The notes: a model not told the origin generated them from the sequence alone. A DNA stretch of 64,000 bases from Picocystis sp. L7 (GCA_020975725.1 QXJR01000010.1:639501-703500); one strand, 5' to 3'; counted from the stretch's first letter, positions 29,260-40,874 are shown. Numbers and translations are program-made.

Positions 29260-30780
29260 TCAACGTGCCCCAGAGTGATCCTGGCTCAAAGCATCAACAG
29301 GGCCAGCAACTGGAAACGCGTCCTTTGGAATGATTGCGTGCATGCCCCAGTTTCCATCCACCACCTGAGTGATGCCAAAGTCCACGCCAACCGTGATTGC
29401 GCTCATGGCCAAGTCCTCTGACCAGTTGAAAACACGCATCATCCAGTCCCTGGTTTTCAGATATGCGTTGTCCATGGCCCGGTTCAAGTTGTTGCCATTG
29501 TCATATATGCTGGACATGGGATTCTCAAGCTCGTAAAGATAGTCAGCAAACGCATATGACTGGATCACATAAGCCGTGTCAGTGGAGATCAGGGGAAAGT
29601 CCAGGTCTTGCACGATGAGAGGAAGACCTTCTGACTTCTTGTGCAGCGTGATCTTGAATTTCCCGTTGATACTTGTCTCGATACCCGTTCCATCCAGTTC
29701 GGAGTCACCCTGGGCCATGTGAGCATCTCCCATGGAAAGGAGTCCGCCTGCCACTTGCACCGGAAGGTACAGGGTAGATCCCTGGTTGATCCTTCTGTTG
29801 TCCATATTTCCACCGGTGGGGAGAGGAGGCACGGAGTCTACAGGTTCATCGTAGTCTGATGCAAGCCCGATATTTCCGACATGGATATTTGCTGGCATTT
29901 TGAATGCTCCTGTCCCCGTGTAATCTGCGTATGCAGCCTGCGAAGGATTATCCCTGTTGACTACGCCTGTGAACCACAGGCCAGGCCACGTCTGCTCTCC
30001 GTCATCGCATGGAATTTCAACTCCTGAATACACCCGTTCATCATTACTCCAGCCAAAGTCGGTCCCTTCCAGCGTACCACTGGAAGGCGTTGTGCAGTTA
30101 GTTGATGGCTGGGCTTCATCATACCTGTACGAGTAGTCTGGTTGCACATAGTATTTTCCATCTTCTTCGACAACCTCATAGATGGTGATCACATCGCGCT
30201 GATCATTGGGATCCACCATGTTGTTTGGCAGGCCCATGTGGTTGCGATTCTGGTAGCCCCACCATGCTGCTGCATTGACCCCGTACGTCTTCCCCGTTGA
30301 TGGATTGGGTCTTGGCGTCAGCTCAAGAATGTCAATCTGGACCACATCACCAGGTTCCGCGCCGCAAATGTGGATAGGGCCTGTGAGCACATGAACTCCG
30401 TCGCTCGTGCCTTTTGCACCGCGTTGTGGCACTGACATTCCTTCTGCATCCCACTTGTAAATGCTCTCCATTCCTGGATCGCCGTACACCATCTTCTCCG
30501 GATCGTCTCCTGCATGATGAGTGGCCATCTCCACATGAATGGTGTCCCCGGAAGTGACGGTGGCAAGCGGCGGTAGGCCTTTGTATGTGTACCCCCAATG
30601 CACAGTGCTTGCATTGGCTTCGATGGAAATATCATCGAGGTTGCTGGTCCTTTCACACATGCTTGACACCTGTTCAGTAGTCAAGTCATTCGATCGACGG
30701 CCATGAACGCCCACTACGTCATTCGCACTCAGCCACGTGAGCACAAGCAGAGCACCAGCTTTGCTGAGGACTGTTGGCAT
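29260..30780 (-). CDS. Secreted acetamidase/formamidase family protein
   Basis: 506 residues, ATG at 30780, stop TGA. Belongs to the FmdA/AmdA family, which hydrolyses formamide or acetamide to ammonia and the acid. Family motifs: GPIHICGAEPGDVVQIDIL near residue 140, PANIHVGNIG near 300, and PTGGNMDNRRINQGSTLYLP near 320, followed by GDAHMAQGDSELDGTGIE. The N-terminus (SKAGALLVLTWLSANDVVG) looks like a signal peptide, so it is probably extracytoplasmic, fitting a nitrogen-scavenging role (inference). Several Asn-X-Ser/Thr sites (for example NCTT) agree with secretion. Length is typical of the larger family members. Upstream is a cluster of five CACGTG motifs. The exact amide substrate cannot be told. 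Confidence 0.88.
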   Translation of the reverse strand: MPTVLSKAGALLVLTWLSANDVVGVHGRRSNDLTTEQVSSMCERTSNLDDISIEANASTVHWGYTYKGLPPLATVTSGDTIHVEMATHHAGDDPEKMVYGDPGMESIYKWDAEGMSVPQRGAKGTSDGVHVLTGPIHICGAEPGDVVQIDILELTPRPNPSTGKTYGVNAAAWWGYQNRNHMGLPNNMVDPNDQRDVITIYEVVEEDGKYYVQPDYSYRYDEAQPSTNCTTPSSGTLEGTDFGWSNDERVYSGVEIPCDDGEQTWPGLWFTGVVNRDNPSQAAYADYTGTGAFKMPANIHVGNIGLASDYDEPVDSVPPLPTGGNMDNRRINQGSTLYLPVQVAGGLLSMGDAHMAQGDSELDGTGIETSINGKFKITLHKKSEGLPLIVQDLDFPLISTDTAYVIQSYAFADYLYELENPMSSIYDNGNNLNRAMDNAYLKTRDWMMRVFNWSEDLAMSAITVGVDFGITQVVDGNWGMHAIIPKDAFPVAGPVDALSQDHSGAR

Positions 30781-33118
30781 CGCAGCAGTCCTTTCTCGGA
30801 TGCGAAGGTGCTGGGAAACTGGAACTTCGGGCCTGTTGACTTTGAACTGCAGGAGGCAGTTTGCAGATGCGTCTCTTCACCTCACTTGCAAGAACCGATC
30901 GAGAGGTTGGAGGAAGGCGCAGCTTCTCGAAGCGAAGGTGCAGACGTAATAGGTGTAAGGATGGTCTCTTCGAATTTCATCGGACGACGTGTGTTCCTCG
31001 TCCCTTCGCCAACCTGGCACGTGGACCCACCGGCCCACGTGCCCCCCCACCTTCTCGTGCAACGGACGGTGGGGATCGCACGTGCTCTCGTTCGAGCATT
31101 GGATCTCCCTCGATCGGACGCACGTGGGACCCATGGGTCTGGGCAAACTCTCGGAAGGATCGAGGGTTCCACCCGGGAAGGTGTCGGTGGGAACCATGGG
31201 GACCACTCGTCCAGGGTCGACCGGACTCGATGCCGGGTTCACTGGGGCGGGACCCTCCTCCACGCCACCCGGGTATGGAGCGACCGAAGGGACGGGGCTC
31301 GCTCCCTCGATCGGGTCCATCGAGGACACAAGCGCGTCGAGGATTCGCCGTGCTCTTGGGTCCGAAGACCGACACGTGCGTGGTTTGTTCTTCGCCTCCG
31401 CTTCGGTCACACCGTTGTACGAAACGGGCCCGAATCCGAAGGAAAAAGCCAATGGTCAAAGGAGGAGGCGGAACTCCTCACATTCAAAAGGCAAAGGAAC
31501 AAGCCCCGCGTGCTCCAGCCTCCACTTGAAGGACGAACCCGAGACGGCCGAGATCGAATCCAAGCGGGGTCTGTGCACAGAGCAAGTACGCGATGTACCT
31601 ACAAGCTCGAGCGTTCCAACCCCTCGAATTGTCTTGGGCATGGGTTCCGCAGATGTCCAACCATGTCCTTCCGAGCCGTGCCGCGGCCCGCTTCAAGAAA
31701 GCCACCAACCAACGATCGCAACTCTACCACCTCCTGCACCCGATCGTTGGCCTTGTGTCCACAAAGCAACACCCTTTTACTTTGCGGTAGAGCGAGGCGT
31801 AGGCTTGTTGGCACTCTTCACATCTAGGATGTGGTCATGGCGCATTGGTCTTGCACACGGTACCTTGGAACGCCCCGAATCCCACAAAGGGACGTGTAAA
31901 GAACTCGACATGACCCTAAAGGCCGAGCGATGGGAGCTCGTGCCTCCTATCTTGAACTTCACCCGTGTGAAGGAGGTTGCCAAGAAAGGAAGAGGCGCCG
32001 GTGAAGGTCTTTCACTACTCCCGAGGTCAATTCAAGTCTGTTACATTGGGTGCGGTGGGAGTCAAGTGTCCCACTAGCTTTCGGCTGAAACGGCCAAAGT
32101 AAGAACGATGGAGGCATTGATTATTTTGCTTCATCTTCTTTCAAAACTGACCTTTGTCTTTGCATCCGATGCCAACATGGTCCGTACATTTGCATACGTG
32201 GTTGCGAATCTCGTCAGTCGGGCACGTGTTATTCGGTTTGGGCAGCCCTCCTTGAGAATCATCCCTTTTGACAATCGACTTATTTTGGGAGTTGTTTGCA
32301 TTGGTGAAAATTGTGTTTTGGCTTTTCGGAGCCTTGCCGTTTCCTTACAACACTTGGTATATCGAACACAAGCCCCGGATTTTGCCGAATGTGCCTTTGA
32401 TATAGCAATGGAGGGAACACATTCCATGAAGTTGGAGAATTTGTGATTTGTCACGTCCCCCGTGCAATAGCTACAGAGCTTTCGACCCGTGGCGACACAA
32501 TGTGTACGTACGAATTGAAAGCTTTTAATTGTTGAAAGCGATTTCGTGGTTGTCGGCCAGCCCACCCCTCCCTCCACCTTCCTTCGGGACTCCTCCCGAG
32601 GCGCAGGCGACCGTCCAAGACAGGGGAACCCGCCCATTTCCTCAGATCCCAAGGTGGATTCGAAAGCCCCAAGGGGAACGGACAGGGTCTCTCAAGCTCT
32701 CGTGCCTCGTCGCTTGGGAGATATTTTCGGGGTGGGGAGGCCGCCCCGTTCCTCTTCGGTGCCGGTTCGTCCCCCCAACCAGACCCTGGCGTCCACCGAG
32801 GCAGCTCCTCCACCGGGACCGGGGTGCGTGGAGGAAGTCCAAGATGACTGTCCCCAGGACGCCCCAGTCCCTTCCAGGCTGGACGTCTTCCCCAGCCATC
32901 CATGTGCAATCCAAGTCTTGGATTCTCCCATTTGCACTGGTCGCAAAGGCAACAAGCAACAGGTGCGTGCATCGACTCTTCCCTTCGAAAAGGCTGTGCA
33001 CCAGGACCAAGGAAAGAGGGCTGACAAGGGTCTTTCGAAACAATGCGTCTTTGCTCGCACGTGAGAAAGGTGGTAGCACTCCATCCCACGTGTCGCCCAG
33101 GAGTGAAGAAACACCAAC
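30781..33118. other. Intergenic; promoter side of the formamidase-like gene
   Basis: Holds the G-box cluster. It is GC-rich with long overlapping open frames on both strands near 30990-31450, which I attribute to low stop density. A minus-strand stretch at about 32470-32150 has Cys pairs but no recognisable family. Confidence 0.5.
31018..31378. promoter_or_regulatory. Cluster of five CACGTG (G-box/E-box) motifs
   Basis: CACGTG at 31018, 31036, 31079, 31121 and 31373, 240-600 bp upstream of the formamidase-like start. A 6-mer is expected about once per 4 kb, so five in 361 bp is a strong excess. CACGTG is the core site of bHLH and bZIP factors in many eukaryotes; use here is inferred. Confidence 0.4.
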
Positions 33119-33463
33119 ATGCGTCTCTCTTTGATGTTCTTCCTATTGGCTGCGACCATGCTGGTTGCTGGAGGCTCCAGGGAGTTACACAGCAGCGGTA
33201 CCTGTAGGTGCACGTGTTGCCTGGGCAACGACTGTGATCCAACGTACGTCGGGAATGTGGATGTGAGCGGTCCTTCCGGGTGTACTCTTCCTGCGTGTAG
33301 GAATACATATCCTTCACAGTGCCCTGCTGAAGGACAAACAGGCTCGGTGGTTGCCGCCTATGATTCCTCTGCCTTCAAGACGGAAAACCTTCCAAGCACC
33401 AAACTGCTTTTGGGTATCCTCATGCTGCCCTTGCTTCTCCACTCCAGCAATGCCTTTCTTTGA
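33119..33463 (+). CDS. Small secreted Cys-rich protein with GPI-like tail
   Basis: 114 residues. Signal peptide MRLSLMFFLLAATMLVAGG; the mature core holds eight Cys, spaced CxCxCC-x4-C and later three more around NTYPSQCP. The C-terminus is a hydrophobic stretch (LLLGILMLPLLL), consistent with a GPI-anchor signal. Both ends together argue for a real cell-surface or wall protein. Family not recognised. ATG at 33119 is the natural start because the signal peptide begins there; stop is TGA. Confidence 0.65.
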   Translation: MRLSLMFFLLAATMLVAGGSRELHSSGTCRCTCCLGNDCDPTYVGNVDVSGPSGCTLPACRNTYPSQCPAEGQTGSVVAAYDSSAFKTENLPSTKLLLGILMLPLLLHSSNAFL

Positions 33464-34695
33464 AGAGATTTCTGCAATCTATGGTCATGGTGAGGTAGAT
33501 GTAGCATACTTTGTGATTAATTGACTGTGCCTTTATCTATATTCGACATGCATTCAATCTCAGTGAGTCAGTTTCCATCCTTGGGGTCCGTTTAGAAACT
33601 CTCAGTTGAACCCGCATCTCTCTCAATCGCATGATATAGTCTGGGAGGACAGGCCTCTTGTTCAAAATATCAACATGGAATGTGGTTGTTCCAAGGGCAC
33701 ACGGAAAGATTTTCGAAGCAGGAAGGAGATATGTGCTTACAGGGTCGCAACCATCTCGTGCAGTGTACCCCAATTCGCTGTCGAGGAACAGGGACAGCCT
33801 ATCTCGAAGAAAGGCACATGGCCAAAGCATCTCCATGATAAATGGCAGCATTCGTCTTCGAAGAAGTTGAATTGAGGAGAGACCTACCTGAATACGTAGG
33901 GTATCAGGTAGCTGAAAGGAAAATGAACTTGAAAGATCACAGGTAACAGGCGCGCGAGCCTGCGGGTGCTGGCGCGTTATTGACTTGCAGGTTGCGATCG
34001 TTATGTAGAAGTGCGAGTACTTTTTAAGATAAATTCATTTTCTTATCAGACATAAAAGCTCGAATTCGAAGCCAATCCATGGTAGAGTCCACACCCATTG
34101 TCGATATTAAATCAGGAGAAATGCATCAATCCAACCCAGCAACAACAAAACGGCTTGGGAAGCTCATTGGCGAATGCAGAACATCTTTCAGACAGGATGT
34201 TGAATACGGAACACAAACACACATCCTTGCATTGCTTGGTTGTCCTTTCGGCGCTAATATGGAAAGATCTAGCATGGCATTTTTCTTTGCAGTTCCCTGC
34301 TCGGTGAAGGTCAGAGCATGGGACCCTTCTGTGTTCAACGTATTGGACAAACTCATTTCTGAACAAGAGAGGTGACACTCAATAACGAACAAATGATCGG
34401 CGTAGTCGACCAGTGTCAAAGGTGATGTTACGTCTACTCTGTATGCTGAGTGCTCTTCTTTTTCTTAAAGATGAGTTGTTGACTAGATTCAATCTGCTTG
34501 AAATCTCGCCGCTGAGTAACGCACTGACGAGACTTTGGTTTCAAACATCACTTACAAAACACCAAGAGTTGCTGGATAAAAAGCCTCATTCCAGACCACT
34601 CTACACAAAATTGCCAGATCGACTTGTTTGCTGGACTCTTTGACTGTCAGATGCAGGTTCAGGCCCCTATACGGATCATATTTGAAAGGTAAGAC
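33464..34695. other. Intergenic; nothing recognised
   Basis: No supported gene. Short frames at 34079-34375 and 34413-34643 have no family or secretion features that I can defend. Confidence 0.5.
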
Positions 34696-36387
34696 CTAGA
34701 GCCGCAAACTGCAATAGAGAAAATTACCAATGGCAGCAAAAGTAGCAAGCAGAGCTGGCAGGGGTCTCCACCCTGAAGAGTGGGCTCCTGCTTCTAGATC
34801 CGTGTTGTTTAGGTCTGGGTTGGGGGCAACACCCAGAAGAGGTCCTTCACACGAAATCTGTAAAGGTGCGTCGAATCTCTCCAGGCAAGGTCCAGCTTGG
34901 CCACAGGAGTCAGGATCATAGCAAACCTGCGATGGGGCAAACTTGCAGTGCCCCGGTCCGTGGAGGGTTAAATCATTGGTAGCGGAAGAACAGGTACTAC
35001 ATTGGGGCACTCCTGTAGGACCTGGCGCCACATCACAGATCCCACCGTCGCCGCAGTCCTTGTCGTTTCTGCAGCCCCAGCTGGGCTGATTGCGACATAT
35101 ACCTGAACTGGGAAGTGTAGAACACGTATCCCCTGTACCACAGTCAGCGTCCTTCCAGCAAGCCCAATCACTGTTTGTCTTACAGAGCGAGGAGCCGGGA
35201 GGGATTAACTTGCAAGGCGCTGCTTGCCCGCAGTCCGTGTCCTTTCTGCATCCAAAATTTTCGTTTCCATAGCAAACACCCAGATTGGGTAAATTGCACG
35301 GGCCTGACTGCCCACAATCTGCATTCTTCCAGCAGGCCCATCCAGGATTTCCAGAGCAAGTTCCTTGGTTGGCAGGCAGATTGCATGGTCCGCTCTGACC
35401 ACAGTCCGCATTTTGCCAACAAGCCCAGTCTGTTTTACCTGCACAGGTTCCTTTGTTTGCAGGTATGTTGCAAACTCCTCCTGTTGTCTTAAGGCCACAA
35501 TCTGCATCGCAAGTGCATGCCCAATCAGTCTTGAGGGAACAAGTTCCCCGCGGTCCCGTATTCGGACAGGCCATGTCGAAATCGTCACAATCGACCCCAG
35601 CTGCTGAGCAAGCGGCCTTGAAATTCTTGATGCGATTAGCCACCCTTGGATCGTCGACCCCTTGAGGATTGGCTGGAGGGCATTCGAGTGCTCCGTTAAT
35701 CGTGGCGTAGGTGCCGCCAAAACTACCCTGCTTGGGCCATTTGATGGCAGGTCCCTGATTTCCCACGCCTGGATTGGTCATGTAGAACAAGATGGAGCCC
35801 CCCCATGCAAGGGTCGCGTTGGTGGCCATTAGATCCGGATCGTCACAAATTCCAGGTACTCCGTAGACGTCACCAGTATCGGCGTACGTGGAGCAGCAGG
35901 AGCCACCCCAGCACGTCATTTGCAATGCTCCACGTCCAAAAAACTTGCCGTAATTCTGAGCGCAGTTGCCGGAGGCAATGGTGCAGGGACTGGTGTAGTC
36001 TGGTGGCGCCAATTCCACGTTGTACTTCAACCCTCCAGTTTCTTGGGCCACGTTGCCGAGGAAGGAGGCCAGCAGAATCTTGTTGAGCGTGTCGTTTTGC
36101 GTCAAAAAAGGTTGGTCGGGGTTCTGGTCATCCCAAGATCGTATCGAGTCCCACAGTCCTTGGACGGTGAAGACAGGTTGCGGCGTCCCTTCGGTGATGG
36201 CTTGGACTTGTGCCTGCAGGAGGTGACCATCGAGTCAGCGCTTGCTTCTGCGATTGGCGATGTTCCAGTCCGTACGTTGTCGCCTCCGTCTCACCTCCAC
36301 CCATTCCGGCGGGGTCGCTGCGCCAGCGAAGGAGGTCATCAGGCGCAGGGTCATCGCCATGGCGGCGAGATGCATCGTCTGCATCAT
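34696..36387 (-). CDS. Secreted GH19 chitinase/lysozyme-like protein with Cys-rich repeats; two exons
   Basis: Exon 1 is 36387-36295, exon 2 is 36213-34696, about 537 residues. The first frame has no ATG in exon 2; a donor GAG|GTGAGA (36294) and acceptor CTCCTGCAG|GCA (36214) join it in phase to a signal peptide (MHLAAMAMTLRLMTSFAGA), removing an 81-nt intron with a stop. The catalytic part has FLGNVAQETGG, with the GH19 catalytic Glu, and FFGRGALQMTCW. After it come about seven Cys modules of pattern C-x6-WACW-x2-ADCG-x3-PC (EB-like), possibly carbohydrate-binding. A hydrophobic C-terminus (LPALLATFAAIGNFLYCSL) suggests a GPI anchor. Predicted role is hydrolysis of beta-1,4 GlcNAc polymers at the cell surface. 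Stop is TAG. ATG 36375 is an alternative start. Confidence 0.85.
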
Positions 36388-38034
36388 CGCAGGTGTCCTT
36401 GTGCGTGGTTTGGAGGCCGTGTGCAGATCCTTGGACCAGGGTCTGGCGTGTGTCCTTCCCTCCAGGAACAGCTTCCACCACTCGAGAGCTCCGAAACGTG
36501 TCCACTCAGCAACCTTGGATGAGCAAGCTCCCCTGGGGCGTGTGCCAAGGGAAGAGGGAGGAGGACCCCATCGTACGGTTCGCCTTTGCAAACCCGAAGT
36601 GCATCCAACGACCCCTCTTGAAGGGTATTGGTAGGAACCCAACCTGGGAGGAAATCGCACGGCCCGTGGACATTTCCGAATGGACGTGCACGTTCGTGCA
36701 CCGATCTTTTGAGGATTCGTCTTCTCTCTATCGAAATCGGAGCACCGTCCGTGTCTGGCTTCGCACCGAGATCAACTGGGTCTTGAGGTCGAGCCTTGTG
36801 GGTGGAGACCGATGGTTGGGAAACGCACGTTAATGTACTGTGTCGAATGTTGTGTCCTTTTCCAAGTAGTGCATCGCGTTGTACAAACGCTATCGATGGG
36901 ATCGTCTATACAATGTCGCAGCATTGAACTAGGTCGTAGCGACCACTTTGAGGTTGTTGCTTACAATGTGAAAGGGACTCTGGGTCCTAGGCTCCCGTGC
37001 GAGGAGCCTCTCCCCTCCATCCTAGGTCACCCACTGAAGGGCCTTGGGATTCATATACTAGCCTATGCGTGGGTGGCCCCTCTTGGCTTGATTGAGGACG
37101 GACAGTCCCCCCAGGGGCGGACCACTTTTTAAAGGGTATGGTGAGGGATAATTCCCTTCTCCCCCTTCCTTCTCTCCATCATGTCCTCAAAGGAGGAGGG
37201 GAGTCTTCCCTCTCACCACCACTCGCTCCTCGTGCCTCCCCCTTGAAATGGGCTCGTGTCCCTCCATGAGCTCGGCGTGACGTCCCACCCAAGTGGAGGG
37301 AACGGGAGAGGGGGGGTCTCGAACCCATCGAGATTCCTTCGAGCGACCCCATGTTCTTGGGTGCACCGTCGGAAATTTGGGAGCGTTTGCGTCCAAAATC
37401 TAGGATGGAGTAGAGGAGCCAACCACACGTGCTTGCGTCAAAAAGTATGGAGAACGGATCCATATTCGAGGAGGGAGGCCCCTTCAAACGAGACCCTCCA
37501 AAATCCCTGCTCGTGACCCCACCCACGACGGATTTCGACGATTTTTGCACGCGAAAGAACGGCCGATGGCGGAAATTTTGGCGGGAAAAGGAAGAAGAGG
37601 TGGAACTTTTTTTAAGTCCGTCGGTGGGCGACCGCCGTAGGCGCACCCCCCCCCCCGAAGGACTTAAAAAAGGAAAAGGAACGCCGAAAAACGAGACTTT
37701 CAAACGTTGCAGAAAAAGTGGTCCTGGGATGTTCGGCCCTTGTTGGACAAGGCGGGCGTCCGTTCCGAGGGGAGAGGGATGGAATCCCATCTATGAGAGT
37801 TTCAAAGTACACACCCAAAAAACCGGACGCAACGTCCTTGTCAAGCAAGATCTACTGCCTCTAAAGCAGGGCCTGGGGGCTTTGGCCCTGAAGTGCCCTC
37901 CGGTCATTTTAGGTGAACCCCCGGTCCCTATAGAGAGGTCGGTCCCTACCTCGAGGCCCCAAGACAGCAGGGTACTCGAGGGTTCCCCAATCCCGAGGCT
38001 TTGCCCTGGAGGATGGGACGGCCATAAGTGTGTA
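36388..38034. other. Intergenic; inverted repeat and low-complexity DNA
   Basis: No gene supported. A stop-poor GC-rich zone precedes the chitinase-like gene (to about 36830). It contains the inverted repeat at 37608-37671 and a C11 run. Long open frames at 37179-38106 on both strands have no recognisable content. Confidence 0.5.
37608..37671. repeat. Inverted repeat with perfect 12-bp arms
   Basis: TTTTTTAAGTCC at 37608-37619 pairs with GGACTTAAAAAA at 37660-37671 across a 40-bp GC-rich spacer. It could be a terminal repeat relic or a hairpin in a transcript. No gene uses it clearly. Confidence 0.7.
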
Positions 38035-38046
38035 AATCCCCAGCTC

Positions 38047-38068
38047 ATTGTCCTATATATAGGACAAT
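38047..38068. repeat. 22-bp perfect palindrome, left candidate transposon end
   Basis: Half-site ATTGTCCTATA joined to its reverse complement. The core 18 bp recur at 40908-40925 on the far side of the transposase relic, each with AATCCCCA on the outer side. Confidence 0.75.
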
Positions 38069-38435
38069 CGGGGACAATGACGTTTGGCCCAAGTGAGCCA
38101 CCATAACCATGCGTATTTCTTTTGCGCGTTCTAGGACGTGTAGAGAACTCTTTGAAGGTTCTAAGTCCACGCGCATGAGCGGAGAGATGGCCCGTGTCGT
38201 CATCCAGCGCCCCGTACATCCGGCCCTTCGTCGACCCATAGGACAATAGCGCCCAACTTCGCGCGGTCCGTGTACACGGATCGCGCAATCCCACGTCGCG
38301 TGGCACGGCTCATTTGAAAGCTTAGGAGGTGAACGTTTCGATCTATTACTCTGTGGAGCTACGCCTCCGACCTCGCATCAAACGGGCTGGTGCAGGTGTG
38401 TGCAAGTCCCCCCCCCCGACACCCTCCGGCGTCGC

Positions 38436-40699
38436 CTAGAGGGGACTCCTGCATATGTGCAGTGTAGCGCAATCACGGCCCGTGTATGGCCCACACAGGT
38501 AGGCAACGATGCCTTCGCTTGGCTTGGGACATGCCTGGCATGCGGCCGAGGGTTTCCTACCGCACATGACGCAATGACGCTGTGTCACCTTCCTCGCCCG
38601 CGTGTCTTCGCCACTCGTCCTCATCACTTCCTCCCGTGCCACCAGACGGTGTGCACTCCCTCCACCCAAATCACCCATCGCAGCGATCAACGGACGTAGA
38701 CGGAGAGCTTGCTGCCTCTCCGTCTCCAACTCTGCCATTATCCACGGATTCTCTAGCAACTCCTTTGCGAGGAGCATCCTACAGTGCTTCTGTCGCACCT
38801 GCTCTGTTCTCTTCGCACGCATGAGCAAGAAAGTGTTCACCTCCGCCAACCCAATCAGCTCACTCAACTCGCGAATTCGAATGTCGTGCGTTTTCCACAC
38901 GTCGTGGAACGCAACGCTACCTGTTCGCAGCCGGTTGTGCTAGTCCACGATGTTGTACTTGGATCTGTACATCTGCGTTGTCTCATCTACTGGGATTTGC
39001 TTTGCCAGCAGATGAGTGGTGTCCGTTGGATGCTTGATCATGTACTTCATGGTGCCTGCTGGCTGTGTGGTGAAGCAGGAAGACACCAAGCAGAGTGGTA
39101 CACCAGCAGGCCCACGATGGGCAGTTGCCTTGATCAAGGTGCGGGTCCTGCGCACAGAGACTTCTCCTGGAATGCAAACAGTCAGTCCAGGTTGGTTGGG
39201 CTCACTCGAAAGGAAACGTTGAAGTGCAGCCTTGGGGTAACCCCTGTGTGCTGTTTTCACATTCAACACGGAGTACACACCGCGCTCTAGTAGCGCATAG
39301 CATGTCTTGAGTATCCCAAACCAGCTATCACCAAGGCAGACACGCCCACTGCCAAGGAACGGCTTCATGAGCCCGAGGGTGGTTGCTATGGTTGTCCCAT
39401 ATTCTGCATAAAATTCTTTCTCCTTCATCAAGCCTGCATTCTCCACTGGTTCCATGCGAGAACAGACACCAGTCAGCCCATCACACACAGTTTTGAGCTC
39501 CCTGCCCAGCGGGTCAGGTTTCCTGCGCAGAAACATCTTGGAGGGCATGCACTTGCCCATCCATTTCAACATGTATTCGTCCACAACCACCAGCCAGCTT
39601 GGAGTGTAATGCCGGGATGCATGTGCATTCCATGCATCCCAGAACCTACGCAGTTCCCAATGAGGATCATCCTGCAGTGTATGCAAGGTGCCTGTGGGTC
39701 CCTTGCAAGGTCCAGCTTGCTCAGGCCTGTCCTCTCTCGCTCCTCGCTCCGCTGTGTATTTTGGCACACTGACTGCCAAGTATTCCAAGATGCGGTCAAA
39801 GTCCCTCCTGCAGAGAAACTTGTTCAGGTCGAACTGGACCGCCAATGGGACCTTCTCCACATCAATCACCTGCCAGAATGCCTTCGTGCTATGCCCAGGG
39901 TGCAACAACATGTACACGAAGCACCTAGACACCCTCAACAACATACCAGGTGAACACTCTCTGTCGTAACACAAGAAAGTGTCACCCGGCTTGTTGTACT
40001 TGCTTCGACCGCGCTTGGTTATCTCAGCACTCCAATCAGGCAACAGTTCGTACGGGAAGAAGCGCAGGAAATGCTACAATGCTTTTGTCTCACGAAAAGG
40101 CTGTGGTATGTAAGACGAAGGCGAACCATAGCCTTGTTGCCTGTCCATGACGCCATTGGCTGCACGTGAGTCGACCATCACGTGCGCCTCTTCCTCCTCC
40201 CACACCACTCCAAACCATTCCCAGCCACTTCGTTGACGTCCACGCCATCTCCAAGCGGGTCCAAGTCTTCCTCGTGGAGCGTTGCGCACTCCTGGACGTC
40301 GAGGAAGGCCTCCTCCGGTGGTACCTCCGTGGGTGGAGGTACCAAGTCGTCGTCCCCACCGGCATCCATTCCGGTGGGTCTTTCTTCCTCCATGGCCGCG
40401 TGTTGCGGTTCTTCATCCGGTGGTTGCTCCACAAACGTGTAAAGGTTCACCGTTTCCTCGGTGACCGGCCATTCCTCCGTCGAGGTGCCCGTCGTGTGGC
40501 AGCAAACGATGGCCTCCTGCTCTCCTATTCGTAAACGTATGAGGCGGAGCACCACGCCGTCATACCACGTGTCGCTCCACGCCTCCCCATGCGCTTCACG
40601 AGCCCATTCTTCGCCAAACTCGGCTGCTGGAATCCGAACGCGCGCTCCAATCAGCGGATTGGGCGGCCGTTGCCGCCGTTGCTTCCGCCGATGCGCCAT
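38436..40699 (-). pseudogene. piggyBac-family transposase, broken by two TAG codons and a frameshift
   Basis: Read from 40699 downward: an N-terminal frame (to 40178) rich in acidic residues with the opening GARVRIPAAEFGEEWA; then, in another frame, a segment ending KAL-TAG (40076-40074) that continues in frame as HFLRFFPYELLPDW; then the DDE core, with VVVDEYMLKWMGK and VCLGDSWFG carrying the first two Asp; the region of the third Asp lacks a clear match. A second in-frame TAG (38942-38940) interrupts SKYNIVD-TAG-HNRLRTG. The same frame then gives DVWKTHD and a C-terminal Cys-rich finger (CVMCGRK...CQAC...C...H) typical of piggyBac proteins, ending at 38436. Likely inactive. Confidence 0.8.
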
Positions 40700-40874
40700 G
40701 CGTGATCACATCCGAAAACCCGTAGGGCTTCCTTCCTCAGCCGACAACTCGAGATTCAATACTGAACTTGCCCATCAGAATTCCGTCCCATGATTGGAAC
40801 ATGTCTTGGGTACCTAGGCATCAATTCTCCCATCTAAATTGGGCAATTTGCAGAAAAACGTTCCTATTGGGAAG

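Noticed and set aside
30989-32077. 362-codon plus-strand frame upstream of the formamidase-like gene
   Set aside because: GC-rich, stop-poor DNA with competing frames on both strands; no domain, signal peptide or periodicity.
32131-32652. Minus-strand frame with Cys pairs (GRKLCSYC)
   Set aside because: Suggestive of a transposase finger but the rest does not fit, and the plus strand is equally open.
37429-38106. 225-codon plus-strand frame
   Set aside because: It runs into the candidate transposon end, has low-complexity composition, and the opposite strand is also open.
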